Shown here one piece after another: positions 47,327 through 56,648 of a stretch of DNA of 64,000 nt. The notes under the pieces are model-generated. The model was not told the DNA's origin. It searched no databases and worked only from the letters and a program-made list of their open reading frames with translations. Position numbers and translations under genes: made by a program. This DNA is from Commensalibacter papalotli (ex Servin-Garciduenas et al. 2014). Its GTDB lineage: Bacteria > Pseudomonadota > Alphaproteobacteria > Acetobacterales > Acetobacteraceae. The DNA is taken from positions 620,001 through 684,000 of the forward strand of contig NZ_ATSX01000001.1 of NCBI RefSeq assembly GCF_000527695.1, read 5' to 3'. Numbering within the stretch: the first letter of the stretch is position 1; each line of letters begins with the position of its first letter.

Positions 47327-47415
47327 TTAATTTAATTTCTTAGTATTTTCATTTTTAAATATTACTGATTTTATCTTTTAGAGTAATATATATTGAAAAT
47401 GTTAAAATTGTATAT

Positions 47416-49029
47416 TTACACTTTCAATAACATTTTGTTATCAGATCTTTTTAATTTTATTAAGCTCATAATTCCAATTAAAAATAAAATAAAACCCATA
47501 TAATATTGTTGTCTTTCTTGTGATATGGATATGGTATGGTCGCCTTTATGAAGATATATTCCTAACCGTCCATCTTTTGTATAGATGGTTGGAATATTTT
47601 TATTATTTATAATTATCTTTATAAAATTATAATAAATTAATGGTAAAGAAACGATACTATCTTGTAGAACAACAACTTTATATTCTGGAAATCCATTGCG
47701 TATTTGTGATGATTTGATAGTATAATTAACGTTTTGATTATCATTACTAAAAATATTTTTTGAAGTATCAAAATCATGGTAATAACCATTATGTTGAGTA
47801 TGATTGTTCAGGTAATCATGATATAAGTAACTGTTATTATAGTCGTTTATTACATAATGACGATGTGAATATGCTTTCATATATGGGTAATAGTTGCACA
47901 GCAATGATAGTATAATTATTAGAGGGCAAATAATTAATCTATTTCTTTTTAAAATTATGGGGGATAGCCATAATGAAAATAAGCATATAATTGTTGAAAA
48001 TAAACGCCATGGATATTGCATGATATTAAACAAAATGAATTTGTCTGGAAAAACCCACCAAGGAAATAAAAATGTTGTTAAAAAAATAATAGTCACGATG
48101 AAGATTATTTTTTTCTTACTACATATATTGTTTTTAAAAAAAGAAATAATGAGTAAACAATTACCAATAATACCAATGCTAAATATCATATTTTGATATG
48201 GGTTAATATTAAAGATCACCAATGGCAGCTTTGCGACTGATTTGTATATTTGAGTGTAGCTGTCTGTTTGTGAAGACATTACAATATACTGTCCAGATAA
48301 ATTATATAATAGTGGTACAAAATAAATTGCTGATATGGCAATAGTTATCAGTAAGCTTTTTAATAAAAATATTATATTTTCTTTTTTGATGAATGTTTGA
48401 AAATAAAATAAAAAATAAAAGAATGACATAATTATAATACAAATAGTCGTAGGAATATTTGTTATGCAAATTAATGATGCCATTAAAGGGATTAAATAAC
48501 GATCTTGTTGATCAGTTCTAAAGGAATCAAGTCCTCTAATATATAATATAATAAAGCCAAATGACGTATATTCGGCAATAGCAAAACGTGTAAAAATAGC
48601 TGTTAGATAGTAGGCCGAGCTTAATAATAAAGCAGCACAAAATAATCCAACCCAATAAGACTTGTACTGTCTATAGCCAGCATAAAATGCACACATAAAA
48701 TTCACTAGGCTAATCAATAGCCATATAAATTTAAAATGAGCAATATTGTTTTCTCCATAACAAACAAGATATGATAATAAAAAATAGATATTAGTTAAGG
48801 GAGGATAAAAAGCTTGCCAAGAGTATCCGTAACCATTATTCCAAAAGTCAAATAATGGTAAAAACTGACTATGTTTTACTTCATCATGCAAAGATATCAT
48901 GCGTGACGTGTGAGCAACCCAATCAAGTCCAGTAAATAAACCAGGTAAAAATATATTGACAATAATTAATAGTAAAGGCAGTAAACAAAAGAAAATAAGA
49001 AGTAAGTTTATATAATTTTTTTTTGACAT
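47416..49029 (-). CDS. large polytopic membrane protein (GT-C/YfhO-like, PTPS-related type)
   Basis: A 537-residue protein with about 11-13 hydrophobic helices. The first loop after helix 1 has LDWVAHTSRMISLHDEV and GYGYSWQAFYPPLTNIYF, an arrangement seen in membrane glycosyltransferases of the GT-C superfamily and in the 6-pyruvoyl-tetrahydropterin-synthase-related membrane family. The region from about 400 to 500 is hydrophilic and probably periplasmic, and a last helix precedes a basic tail. It is notably AT-rich with many Ile, Tyr and Asn residues, unlike the housekeeping genes nearby. Substrate unknown; sugar transfer to a lipid-linked or surface polymer is inference only. Confidence 0.6.
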   Translation of the reverse strand: MSKKNYINLLLIFFCLLPLLLIIVNIFLPGLFTGLDWVAHTSRMISLHDEVKHSQFLPLFDFWNNGYGYSWQAFYPPLTNIYFLLSYLVCYGENNIAHFKFIWLLISLVNFMCAFYAGYRQYKSYWVGLFCAALLLSSAYYLTAIFTRFAIAEYTSFGFIILYIRGLDSFRTDQQDRYLIPLMASLICITNIPTTICIIIMSFFYFLFYFQTFIKKENIIFLLKSLLITIAISAIYFVPLLYNLSGQYIVMSSQTDSYTQIYKSVAKLPLVIFNINPYQNMIFSIGIIGNCLLIISFFKNNICSKKKIIFIVTIIFLTTFLFPWWVFPDKFILFNIMQYPWRLFSTIICLFSLWLSPIILKRNRLIICPLIIILSLLCNYYPYMKAYSHRHYVINDYNNSYLYHDYLNNHTQHNGYYHDFDTSKNIFSNDNQNVNYTIKSSQIRNGFPEYKVVVLQDSIVSLPLIYYNFIKIIINNKNIPTIYTKDGRLGIYLHKGDHTISISQERQQYYMGFILFLIGIMSLIKLKRSDNKMLLKV

Positions 49030-49103
49030 TATAATAATATTTTCAGGTTATAGGAATATGTTTCTATAATATAGATAGTTATTATATGGCAATATTTATT
49101 GTA

Positions 49104-49772
49104 TTAATAAAGTGAGTTCACGGTTATCTTGTCACTGAGAATATACTTTGTTCCTATAGCTAGGAGTATTTTTTTTTGATATTCGGTGCTGGAGATTTGA
49201 TTGGAAAGCATCAAATTTACAGGCTTGGTTGCATCGATAATAATATAACTTTCAAACCCAGCGTTAACAGCATCCATTGCAGAATACGCAACGCAAAAAT
49301 CTTCTGCTAATCCAGCAAAGAAAATGCGTTTGATACCGATTTTTTGTAACCAGTTGATTAGTCCAGTCGATGTTTTGCAATCATTTTCATAAAAGGCTGA
49401 ATAGCTATCAATATCTTGATGCCATCCTTTACGAAAAATCTTTTGAAAACAGTCTTGTTGTAATTCAGAGGATAATTCTGCGCCCTTTGTATTTTGTACA
49501 GCATGAGCAGGCCATAAAGTTTGTTTGCCATAAGGCAATTCAATTGCATCATATGGTTTTGCGCCAGGATGATTACATGCAAAAGAAATATGATCTTTGG
49601 GATGCCAATCTTGAGTGGCAAAAGAACGCTGAAAACGGTGGGATAAAAGATGATTAATGACAGGAATAATTTGATCCCCATCTTTAACCCCTAATGCCCC
49701 ACCAGGTAAAAAGTCATTTTGCACATCAATTACAGCCAAAATATCGGTTTGTTGATTAATGTGCATTATCAT
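49104..49772 (-). CDS. pncA: nicotinamidase
   Basis: PncA, 222 residues, converts nicotinamide to nicotinate for NAD salvage. The catalytic triad is visible: D16 (VIDVQNDF), K115 (FRKGWHQD) and C160 (GLAEDFCVAYSAMDA). Metal-binding D55, H57 and H61 occur in ATQDWHPKDHISF. Its ATG directly abuts the htpG stop codon, so translation is likely coupled to htpG. A second ATG two codons later is an alternative start. Confidence 0.95.
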   Translation of the reverse strand: MIMHINQQTDILAVIDVQNDFLPGGALGVKDGDQIIPVINHLLSHRFQRSFATQDWHPKDHISFACNHPGAKPYDAIELPYGKQTLWPAHAVQNTKGAELSSELQQDCFQKIFRKGWHQDIDSYSAFYENDCKTSTGLINWLQKIGIKRIFFAGLAEDFCVAYSAMDAVNAGFESYIIIDATKPVNLMLSNQISSTEYQKKILLAIGTKYILSDKITVNSLY

Positions 49773-51623
49773 TTATTTACCCGTTAATGCGGTTGCAATA
49801 CGACGAGCAAACAAAGTTGGATCAACAGGCATTTCGCCATCTTGAACTCTGGCAAGATCAAGCAAAATACTTGCTTCATCGTTAATATCTTTGCCATCTT
49901 TGGCTTTTAATACCAAAGATTTAATCCAAGGATGATTTGGATTTAACTCTAATACAGGCGATGGGGAGGGCATTGACTTGTCATTACGGCGCATTAGGCG
50001 TTGCATTTGTAAATCTGGCCCACCAGCAGACGCAGCCAAAATTACAGGACTGTCAACCAAGCGTTGAGTAGTACGCACTTCGCTGACTTTATCCCCTAAA
50101 GTTTCTTTTAAAGATTTAATTAAACCCTCTTCCTCTTCGCTGTTGACATGTTCAACATCACCCATCAGCTTTTCAAGATCTTCTTTGGCTTGGGTAATGC
50201 TACGTAAAGGTTTATCTGCATATTTACCAACGCGATCAGGCCAAAAAGCATCAACGGCATCGGTGAAGAGCAATACTTCAATACCTTGTGCTTTAAATCC
50301 TTCAAGTTGAGGGGAAGATGAAAGAATTTCTTTAGAATCTCCAGCTAAGAAATAAATTGCTTCCTGGCCATCTTTCATCCGTGAAACATAATCTGGCAGG
50401 GTGGTTAAACCTTCCTCGGTAGAAGAGTAAAATCTGGAAAGTTTAAGAATACTTTCTGAATGTTCTCCATTTTCCCATAATCCTTCTTTGAAGATTGCAC
50501 CGAACAGATTCCAGAATGTTTCGTATTTTTCTTTATCTTCAGAAAGTTTTTGTAATTCAGAAATAACGCGGTTGGTCAAAGCTTTACGAATACGAGCCAA
50601 CACAGGGGTATTTTGTAACATTTCACGAGAAACGTTTAAAGGTAAGTCTTCTGTATCCACAATCCCTTGGATAAAACGTAACCAAGCAGGTAACATTTCA
50701 GCTTCGTCAGTAATGAACATACGACGTACATGAAGGCGAACTTTACTTTTTCTTTCTTGATCCACAGGAGCAAAAGGAGAAATCATTCCTGGAATAAAAA
50801 GGAGTGAAGTGAACTCAAATACACCTTCAGCATGCCATAACAGAGTTGCCAAGGGTTTATCGAATAAATGGGTAATATGACGGTAAAAATCATCCATTTG
50901 TTCGTCGGTGATTTCACTGCGGGGTTTGCGCCATAAAGCAGTACCTTCGTTGGCGTTTCTTTCTTCTTCTTCGCCTTGTTTAATAACGATTGGCCATGCA
51001 ATATGATCCGCCCATTTGCGAATAATATTTTCCAAGCGCATGCTTTCTAAATATTCATCAGCATCGCTTTTAATATGTAAAATAATAGTCGTGCCCGCGG
51101 TATCACGGGTTGCTTGGGTTAAAGTATACTGACCTTTACCTTCAGAAACCCAACTCCATGCCTCATCAGTACCTGCACGACGAGAAATGACTTCAACTTT
51201 GTCAGCCACCATGAATGCAGAATAAAAACCAACACCAAATTGACCAATTAAATTAGGGCGGTCTTCTGGTTTTGCATCTTTTAATTCTTTTTCAAAAGCT
51301 CGGGTTCCAGAACGTGCAATAGTACCAAGATTTTGGATGATTTCTTCTTTGCTCATGCCAATACCGTCATCGCTGATGGTTAAAAGGCGTGCATCCTTGT
51401 CAATGTTTATGCGTAGTTGGGGCGTTGCAGGTAGGGCACATGCTTCATTGGTAAGTGCTTCAAAACGTCTTCTGTCTGTAGCATCGGCAGAGTTAGCAAT
51501 GAGCTCACGTAGAAAAATTTCTCTTTCTGAATAAAGAGCGTGAACCACTAAATCCATAAGGCGTTCAACTTCAGCACTAAACTGATGTTGTTCTTCTTTG
51601 TGATTTGATGTGTCAGTAGTCAT
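49773..51623 (-). CDS. htpG: Hsp90-family chaperone HtpG
   Basis: HtpG, 616 residues, is the bacterial Hsp90. The N-terminal GHKL ATPase domain shows [17 protein letters not shown], the Mg/ATP site in [13 protein letters not shown], and [16 protein letters not shown]. The middle domain has the catalytic-arginine region [11 protein letters not shown], and the C-terminal dimerisation domain is complete. AGGAAA lies 9 bases before the ATG. It is the first gene of a two-gene unit with pncA, which has no spacer after it. Confidence 0.97.
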   Translation of the reverse strand: MTTDTSNHKEEQHQFSAEVERLMDLVVHALYSEREIFLRELIANSADATDRRRFEALTNEACALPATPQLRINIDKDARLLTISDDGIGMSKEEIIQNLGTIARSGTRAFEKELKDAKPEDRPNLIGQFGVGFYSAFMVADKVEVISRRAGTDEAWSWVSEGKGQYTLTQATRDTAGTTIILHIKSDADEYLESMRLENIIRKWADHIAWPIVIKQGEEEERNANEGTALWRKPRSEITDEQMDDFYRHITHLFDKPLATLLWHAEGVFEFTSLLFIPGMISPFAPVDQERKSKVRLHVRRMFITDEAEMLPAWLRFIQGIVDTEDLPLNVSREMLQNTPVLARIRKALTNRVISELQKLSEDKEKYETFWNLFGAIFKEGLWENGEHSESILKLSRFYSSTEEGLTTLPDYVSRMKDGQEAIYFLAGDSKEILSSSPQLEGFKAQGIEVLLFTDAVDAFWPDRVGKYADKPLRSITQAKEDLEKLMGDVEHVNSEEEEGLIKSLKETLGDKVSEVRTTQRLVDSPVILAASAGGPDLQMQRLMRRNDKSMPSPSPVLELNPNHPWIKSLVLKAKDGKDINDEASILLDLARVQDGEMPVDPTLFARRIATALTGK

Positions 51624-51710
51624 GAAATAAATTTCCTATAATTTAATTATTTTTAAATTTTCATCTGTTATTATACAATAAATGGCTAATAAAAATAAAG
51701 AGGCAAAACA

Positions 51711-52136
51711 ATGGCAAAAATTTTAACAGAACAATCAGACATTTTGAAAGATTTATTAGCACTTAAAACGATTGCTTTGGTTGGCGCATCCAACAAGCCT
51801 GAGCGTCCTAGCTATGGAGTTATGAAAAAATTATTAGATTATGGATTTAAAGTTATCCCTGTAAATCCTGGTTTGGAAGGGCAACAAATACTAGAACAAA
51901 AAGTTTTTGCAAATTTGTCTGATATTAATGTACCAATCGATATGGTAGAGGTCTTTCGCAATACAGATGCTGTTCCAGAAATTGTTGATGAGATGTTAAC
52001 TTTAAAACTATTACCTAAACTTTTATGGACACAGCTGGGTATCGTTCATGAAGTTGCTGCTCAGCGTGCAGTGAGTGCAGGTATTGATGTAGTAATGGAT
52101 CGTTGTCCTGTGATTGAATTAGGATTACATGGATAG
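51711..52136 (+). CDS. CoA-binding domain protein (YccU-like)
   Basis: A 141-residue protein that is essentially one CoA-binding Rossmann domain: TIALVGASNKPERPSYGV, FKVIPVNPGLEGQQILEQKV, and the closing VVMDRCPVIELG with the family Cys-Pro. Related proteins (YccU and the N-terminal domain of acyl-CoA synthetases) bind CoA, but the role of the stand-alone form is unsettled. It is divergent from htpG with about 90 bp between. Confidence 0.88.
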   Translation: MAKILTEQSDILKDLLALKTIALVGASNKPERPSYGVMKKLLDYGFKVIPVNPGLEGQQILEQKVFANLSDINVPIDMVEVFRNTDAVPEIVDEMLTLKLLPKLLWTQLGIVHEVAAQRAVSAGIDVVMDRCPVIELGLHG

Positions 52137-52265
52137 TGCAAAATAAACAAAATATTAGTTTATATAATATGAGTTATACTGATACTAAGTAATAAATTCG
52201 TTTATAAAAGCATTTCTATAGATATGTGATTATAACTTAATGACTAATTTATAACGAGATTTTTT

Positions 52266-52883
52266 ATGATATTTATAATTATTATAATGTCTTTGATTGT
52301 TATTTTGCCATCAATTTTTATTTTTTTTGTCATTAGAAATAAGTTTAGAAATTTGGATATTTTTCTTTCTGCTTCGTTTTTTATACTTTGTATTTATTAT
52401 GGATCTTCAAACGATTTTTTTATCTTCTTTTTTGGTCTATTCATTTTAATTTGTCTGCTTTTTGTATCTGTTGCCATTATTTTTAATCATTTTAAGGAAA
52501 ATAAATCTGTTAGAAATCTCATAATATCGGTATTTCTTATAATTTGTGCCCCAGTGGCAGCGATCACTTCATCTAAACTTTATCCCTATTCGATATTTTA
52601 TCAGTGGGTTTTATTTCATCCAATGCAGTTTGAAGAAGCAAAAGGACAAGAAGGTTTTTTATACGAAATTGACTCATGGGGTTTTGCAGGAATGGATTCT
52701 TCGCTTATGCTTGCGTCCAGCCAAAGTTATAATCTCAGCGTATCTGATGATTTAAAATTATGGAAAATGAAAAATAAAATTGTTTGCGATGTATCTCGTG
52801 TATATAAAGTATATCCAAATTTATATACAATATTCCCATATACCAACGCAGAGTGTTATAAAAAAGACGATATTTATAAATGA
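52266..52883 (+). CDS. unrecognised membrane protein
   Basis: I do not recognise this 205-residue protein. It has about four hydrophobic segments in the first ~105 residues (near 1-23, 29-46, 48-75 and 82-100), very rich in Ile and Phe. A hydrophilic ~100-residue domain follows with several Trp and Tyr and two late cysteines (IVCDVSRVY, NAECYKKDD). It is strongly AT-rich. No operon partner is evident: it lies between the CoA-binding gene and a converging amidohydrolase. It may be an accessory or species-specific gene. Confidence 0.6.
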   Translation: MIFIIIIMSLIVILPSIFIFFVIRNKFRNLDIFLSASFFILCIYYGSSNDFFIFFFGLFILICLLFVSVAIIFNHFKENKSVRNLIISVFLIICAPVAAITSSKLYPYSIFYQWVLFHPMQFEEAKGQEGFLYEIDSWGFAGMDSSLMLASSQSYNLSVSDDLKLWKMKNKIVCDVSRVYKVYPNLYTIFPYTNAECYKKDDIYK

Positions 52884-53002
52884 TGATAAGGTTTTATGTT
52901 TATTAACATATTCTTCTCTATACCTTTAATCAAAGCTGTGTTCATCTGATATCGTGCTTATTCAAGTTGAATTATTATAAGCTAGTGCTGAAGATTTAAT
53001 AT

Positions 53003-53875
53003 TTAGTTATTGAAGATGGTTTTTTGTAAACATATCCATTTAATATACTCGATTAATATTGATTGTAATACTGTGAATCCTCCATGCATTTCAAAATCAT
53101 CTTCTTTCATATATAGGCTTTTATTAATCTCAATTTGCATGGTATGGATATTTTGCTTGGGGTTACCATAATGGCGAGTAATATAACCTCCTGCATAAGG
53201 GGTGTTTTTACTGACTTTTAAACCGTGTTGAGTAAAGAATTTTTGACTGTTATTAATCAGTGTCGATGAGCATGTTTGTGCAAAGCCATCCCCTAAGACA
53301 ATATCTGTATAATAGGGGCTTCGTTTAGGCATCGAAGGCATTGAATGGACGTCTAAAAGAATACAGCCCCCATAATGATCACAACTGGTTTGAATAAATT
53401 GTTGAATTTGCTGATGATAAGAAAACCAATAAGTCTCAATTCTTTGATAGATTTTAGGAAATGATAAATAATATTTATAAATTGGTCTGCCCAAAGCACT
53501 GATTTTATGAACAGTGCCAAAGCCCCTTTTAACTTGATAGCTGTTTTGATTACACCAATCTGGCAAGCGATCCTTGAACATATCAGGGTCCAGCTCCCAT
53601 GCTTCACGGTTTAAATCACAAAATATTCTCGGCAGAGTGGCTTGTAACAAAGTAACGCCAAGTTGAGGGAACTGATCGCATAAAAGATGAACATAGCTAT
53701 CTTCACTTTTACGCAATTCCTCTATAGAGAGCCTACTTAAAGATAATAATTGTGTATCATATTGCATTCCAGAATGAGGAGAGCTGACTAGGATTGGATA
53801 AGGATGCATATTTTGTGGATATTGCATAATAAAGGGTGAGGAAAATGAAGAATCTATAAGATCAAAAAGTGACAT
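53003..53875 (-). CDS. N-formylglutamate amidohydrolase family protein
   Basis: A 290-residue protein of the N-formylglutamate amidohydrolase (FGase) family. It shows ILVSSPHSGMQY with the conserved His, SEDSYVHLL, RIFCDLNREAWELDP and the later DVHSMPSMP metal-site motif. IEINKSLYM near the end is also family-typical. HutG-type enzymes finish histidine degradation, but no hut genes are nearby, so the physiological substrate is uncertain. It is convergent with the preceding plus-strand gene. Confidence 0.88.
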   Translation of the reverse strand: MSLFDLIDSSFSSPFIMQYPQNMHPYPILVSSPHSGMQYDTQLLSLSRLSIEELRKSEDSYVHLLCDQFPQLGVTLLQATLPRIFCDLNREAWELDPDMFKDRLPDWCNQNSYQVKRGFGTVHKISALGRPIYKYYLSFPKIYQRIETYWFSYHQQIQQFIQTSCDHYGGCILLDVHSMPSMPKRSPYYTDIVLGDGFAQTCSSTLINNSQKFFTQHGLKVSKNTPYAGGYITRHYGNPKQNIHTMQIEINKSLYMKEDDFEMHGGFTVLQSILIEYIKWICLQKTIFNN

Positions 53876-53988
53876 TGGTAATCCATATAAACAATATTCA
53901 TAAATATCTTTTAAAATATTTCATTTTTTTTACTTTGACCACTTGCACTTTTAAAAGAACATCGTTATTAAACGTTTATCAGCTAGAT

Positions 53989-54063
53989 GGGTGTATAGCT
54001 CAGCGGGAGAGCACTACCTTGACATGGTAGGGGTCACAGGTTCAATCCCTGTTACACCCACCA
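53989..54063 (+). tRNA. tRNA-Val (anticodon GAC)
   Basis: A 75-nt cloverleaf with acceptor stem GGGTGTA/TACACCC, anticodon stem CTACC/GGTAG around loop TTGACAT (GAC), discriminator A and an encoded CCA. With the duplicated UAC isoacceptor it gives two valine tRNA species in this window. Confidence 0.97.
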
Positions 54064-54148
54064 TCTAAGCTATAGTATAAAAATTTCCCATAAAATAGAT
54101 AGAATTACCTGTTTTAATATGACAGTTACGTTTTTAGGGGCTCATTAA

Positions 54149-54943
54149 ATGCTTCGATATAGATATTTTTTTGCTATTTTTGCCTCTTTGTCGTTTTATA
54201 ATAATTTTGCTAGTGCAAAAACTGGTAATCCATTTTCAAATAATAATAATATTTATTTATCTCAAACATCCTCAAATGGAAATCCATATATAACTAATAA
54301 TGTTAGTTTAGATACAATCAAATCTAAGGCCAATCATGGAGATGCAAATGCTCAGTTGACTTTAGGATTGTTATATAGTCTAGGAAAACGCGTACCTGTA
54401 GATCATAAAAAAGAACTATATTGGTACCAAAAAGCAGCTGATCAAGGAAATGCAAATGCTCAACTCATGCTGGCGTTATCTTATAAAGATGGAATTATTA
54501 TTTCTCAAAATGATAAAAAAGCTGCTTATTGGTTTCAAAAATCAGCAGATCAAGGACAACCTATAGCACAATTTGAACTTGGATTAATGTATTATGAAGG
54601 TAAAGGTATTCTTCAAAATTCTATTAAGGCAAAAGAATATTATCAAAAAGCGGCCAATCAAGGAAATGTTAATGCTTTGGTAAATTTGGGCACAATGTAT
54701 GATATAGGACAAGGTATTCCTCAGGATTTTAAAAAAGCAAAAATTTACTTCGAAAAAGCAATAGATAAAGGAAGTGATTTGGCTAAAATTAAATTAGGTA
54801 TTAAATACCAATCAGGAGAGGGTTTACCAAAAGATAATAAAAAAGCGTTGAATTTACTTCAGCAAGGATGCAAAGCTTCTCCTAAGCTGTGTGATGTACA
54901 AACCCATTCCATAATTTCAAAATTAAAAGCTCAACAAAACTAA
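54149..54943 (+). CDS. secreted Sel1-repeat (TPR-like) protein
   Basis: A 264-residue protein with an N-terminal signal peptide (hydrophobic core FFAIFASLSFYNNF, likely cleavage after ASA near residue 24). An Asn/Ser-rich linker and about five Sel1 repeats follow from residue 65 to 245. Repeats end in variants of KAADQGNANAQ and contain LGLMYYEGKGI-type helices. Sel1 proteins act as scaffolds in protein-protein contacts, and some mediate host interaction. The partner here is unknown. It converges on the cytochrome b561 gene, with only 3 bp between the stops. Confidence 0.85.
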   Translation: MLRYRYFFAIFASLSFYNNFASAKTGNPFSNNNNIYLSQTSSNGNPYITNNVSLDTIKSKANHGDANAQLTLGLLYSLGKRVPVDHKKELYWYQKAADQGNANAQLMLALSYKDGIIISQNDKKAAYWFQKSADQGQPIAQFELGLMYYEGKGILQNSIKAKEYYQKAANQGNVNALVNLGTMYDIGQGIPQDFKKAKIYFEKAIDKGSDLAKIKLGIKYQSGEGLPKDNKKALNLLQQGCKASPKLCDVQTHSIISKLKAQQN

Positions 54944-54946
54944 TTT

Positions 54947-55486
54947 TTATTTGAACATCATAGAGTTAAACACACTATCTTTGTCAATAAAACGATGTTT
55001 CAAAGCACTGGCAATATGCCCAATAACCATAACCCCTACTACCCAAGATAAATAAACATGTGTAGGTTTTAAAATAGCTTTTAATTCTGGATTTTTTTGT
55101 ATGATGTCCGGTAAGTTAAACAAATATAAAACAGGTGCTTGATAACCTGCACTCCAGCTTAACAAACAACCAGTTATTGGCATCAATATCAATGCAAGAT
55201 ATAAGATAATATGCATGATGTGAGCTAATTTTTTCATGATTGGAGACATAGTATCAGGCAATTTAGGGGCGGGGTGGGTATAACGCCAAAAGATACGAAT
55301 AAAAAACAAGAAAATAATAGTTGTAGCAATATTCTTATGTAATCCGATTAAGGTATGTTGCAGAGCATCTGTATTTGTATCGAAAATCAGATGGTTTGAA
55401 TAAAAAGCAAGGCACCATACAAAAATAAATATTGCAGCCATCAACCAATGTAAGATTTTTGCAGTCAAAGTATAAGAATTATTCAT
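54947..55486 (-). CDS. cytochrome b561 family protein
   Basis: A 179-residue, four-helix membrane cytochrome of the bacterial cytochrome b561 (YodB/CybB) family. Candidate heme-ligand histidines occur at the starts of helices (ILHWLMAAIFIF, IGLHKNIATTI) and in the last helices (THVYLSWVVGVMVIGHIASALKHRF). These proteins pass electrons from quinol, in some cases to superoxide. The gene is single, with no catalytic partner nearby. Confidence 0.9.
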   Translation of the reverse strand: MNNSYTLTAKILHWLMAAIFIFVWCLAFYSNHLIFDTNTDALQHTLIGLHKNIATTIIFLFFIRIFWRYTHPAPKLPDTMSPIMKKLAHIMHIILYLALILMPITGCLLSWSAGYQAPVLYLFNLPDIIQKNPELKAILKPTHVYLSWVVGVMVIGHIASALKHRFIDKDSVFNSMMFK

Positions 55487-55581
55487 GCGATCATTTTCAA
55501 TAAATAAATTTGGGTAATTTAGATTTGTTTATATAATGAAAATTAAAAAGAGTAACGTCAATTTATGTAATGGAGATTAAA

Positions 55582-56190
55582 ATGATTAATAATATTTACT
55601 GTATTGGCAGAAACTATTCTGAACATGCCGAAGAGTTGGGAAATAAGGTAGAAGCAGAGCCAATTATTTTCAGTAAACCAAACTCGTCGTTGGTAACCAA
55701 TAATACCATTCAATTACCTGATTTTTCTGATGTTGTTCATTATGAAACAGAGTTAGTGATTAAGATTGTCAAGGAAGGGTTCCAGATTAAACAAGAAGAT
55801 GCTGAATCCTATTATGATGAAATAGCCATTGGTTTGGATTTAACAGCTAGGGATTTGCAATCAAAGCTCAAAGAAAAGAAATTACCTTGGTTTTTATCCA
55901 AAGGATTTAAAGATTCTTGTTATGTTTCTTCTTTTGTGAATAAATTTAAGTTTAAAGAAAAAATTAGTTTTTCAATGAAATTAAATGGTGAAACAAGACA
56001 AGAAGGGTACACTCAAGATATGATATTTACCATTCCAGAAATTATTGCTTATTTGAGTCAGTTTATTATCTTAAAGCCTAATGATCTGATTTATACAGGC
56101 ACGCCCAAAGGGGTTGGTCAATTAAATCATGGGGATCAGCTTGAGCTTTTTATAGAATCTCAAAAAATGGCTGATTTAAAGGTTTTTTGA
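55582..56190 (+). CDS. fumarylacetoacetate hydrolase (FAH) family protein
   Basis: A 202-residue enzyme of the FAH superfamily (acylpyruvase/YcgM-like). It shows IYCIGRNYSEHAEELGN, PIIFSKPNSSLV, metal ligands in VHYETELVIKI (E-x-E) and the Asp in IGLDLTARDLQ, then LNGETRQEG and YTGTPKGVG. The usual role is hydrolysis or decarboxylation of acylpyruvates or oxaloacetate. The ATG at 55582 is preferred over one 12 bp upstream because GGAGATT lies at proper distance from it. Confidence 0.9.
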   Translation: MINNIYCIGRNYSEHAEELGNKVEAEPIIFSKPNSSLVTNNTIQLPDFSDVVHYETELVIKIVKEGFQIKQEDAESYYDEIAIGLDLTARDLQSKLKEKKLPWFLSKGFKDSCYVSSFVNKFKFKEKISFSMKLNGETRQEGYTQDMIFTIPEIIAYLSQFIILKPNDLIYTGTPKGVGQLNHGDQLELFIESQKMADLKVF

Positions 56191-56648
56191 TTTTATATTT
56201 CTTATTTAAAGTCATAAGGTATTCAAACCCGTTGGTAAGCTGTTAAATAGAAAATATGGCATCAATATATAGTTTTTTAAGTGATGAAGATTGGACAAAG
56301 GGTTATTTTTTTTATGAAAAGTTTTTCAACATATTCATTGTCAGAGATAAATGCGAACTCTTCACAATTAACCCAAGATTCTGTAATAGATACCAACGTT
56401 TTAAATTTGTCTGTCTTTTACAAGTTTAATTTTATCATCTGATATCCATAAAAATCACTGATATAAGTTCATATATTTATCTTAGTTTCTTTTAGATAAA
56501 AAAGAAATGTTTCATAAGGGGTGGTGAAGTATTAATTTTTTAATATTTATGGAATATATTATCTGTTTTCTTGCCTTGCTATGAATGAAGGATATGATTA
56601 ATGTGATATTGATCGTTATTTAAAAATATCAAAGTGTAAGGGTGAAGC
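56191..56648. other. 458-bp gap with at most two very small open frames
   Basis: No recognisable gene. Two overlapping short frames are visible on the plus strand: a 57-codon frame from 56256 to 56429 and a 42-codon frame from 56314 to 56442. Neither has a convincing ribosome site or recognisable product. The right end should carry the promoter of the transglycosylase gene. Confidence 0.45.
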
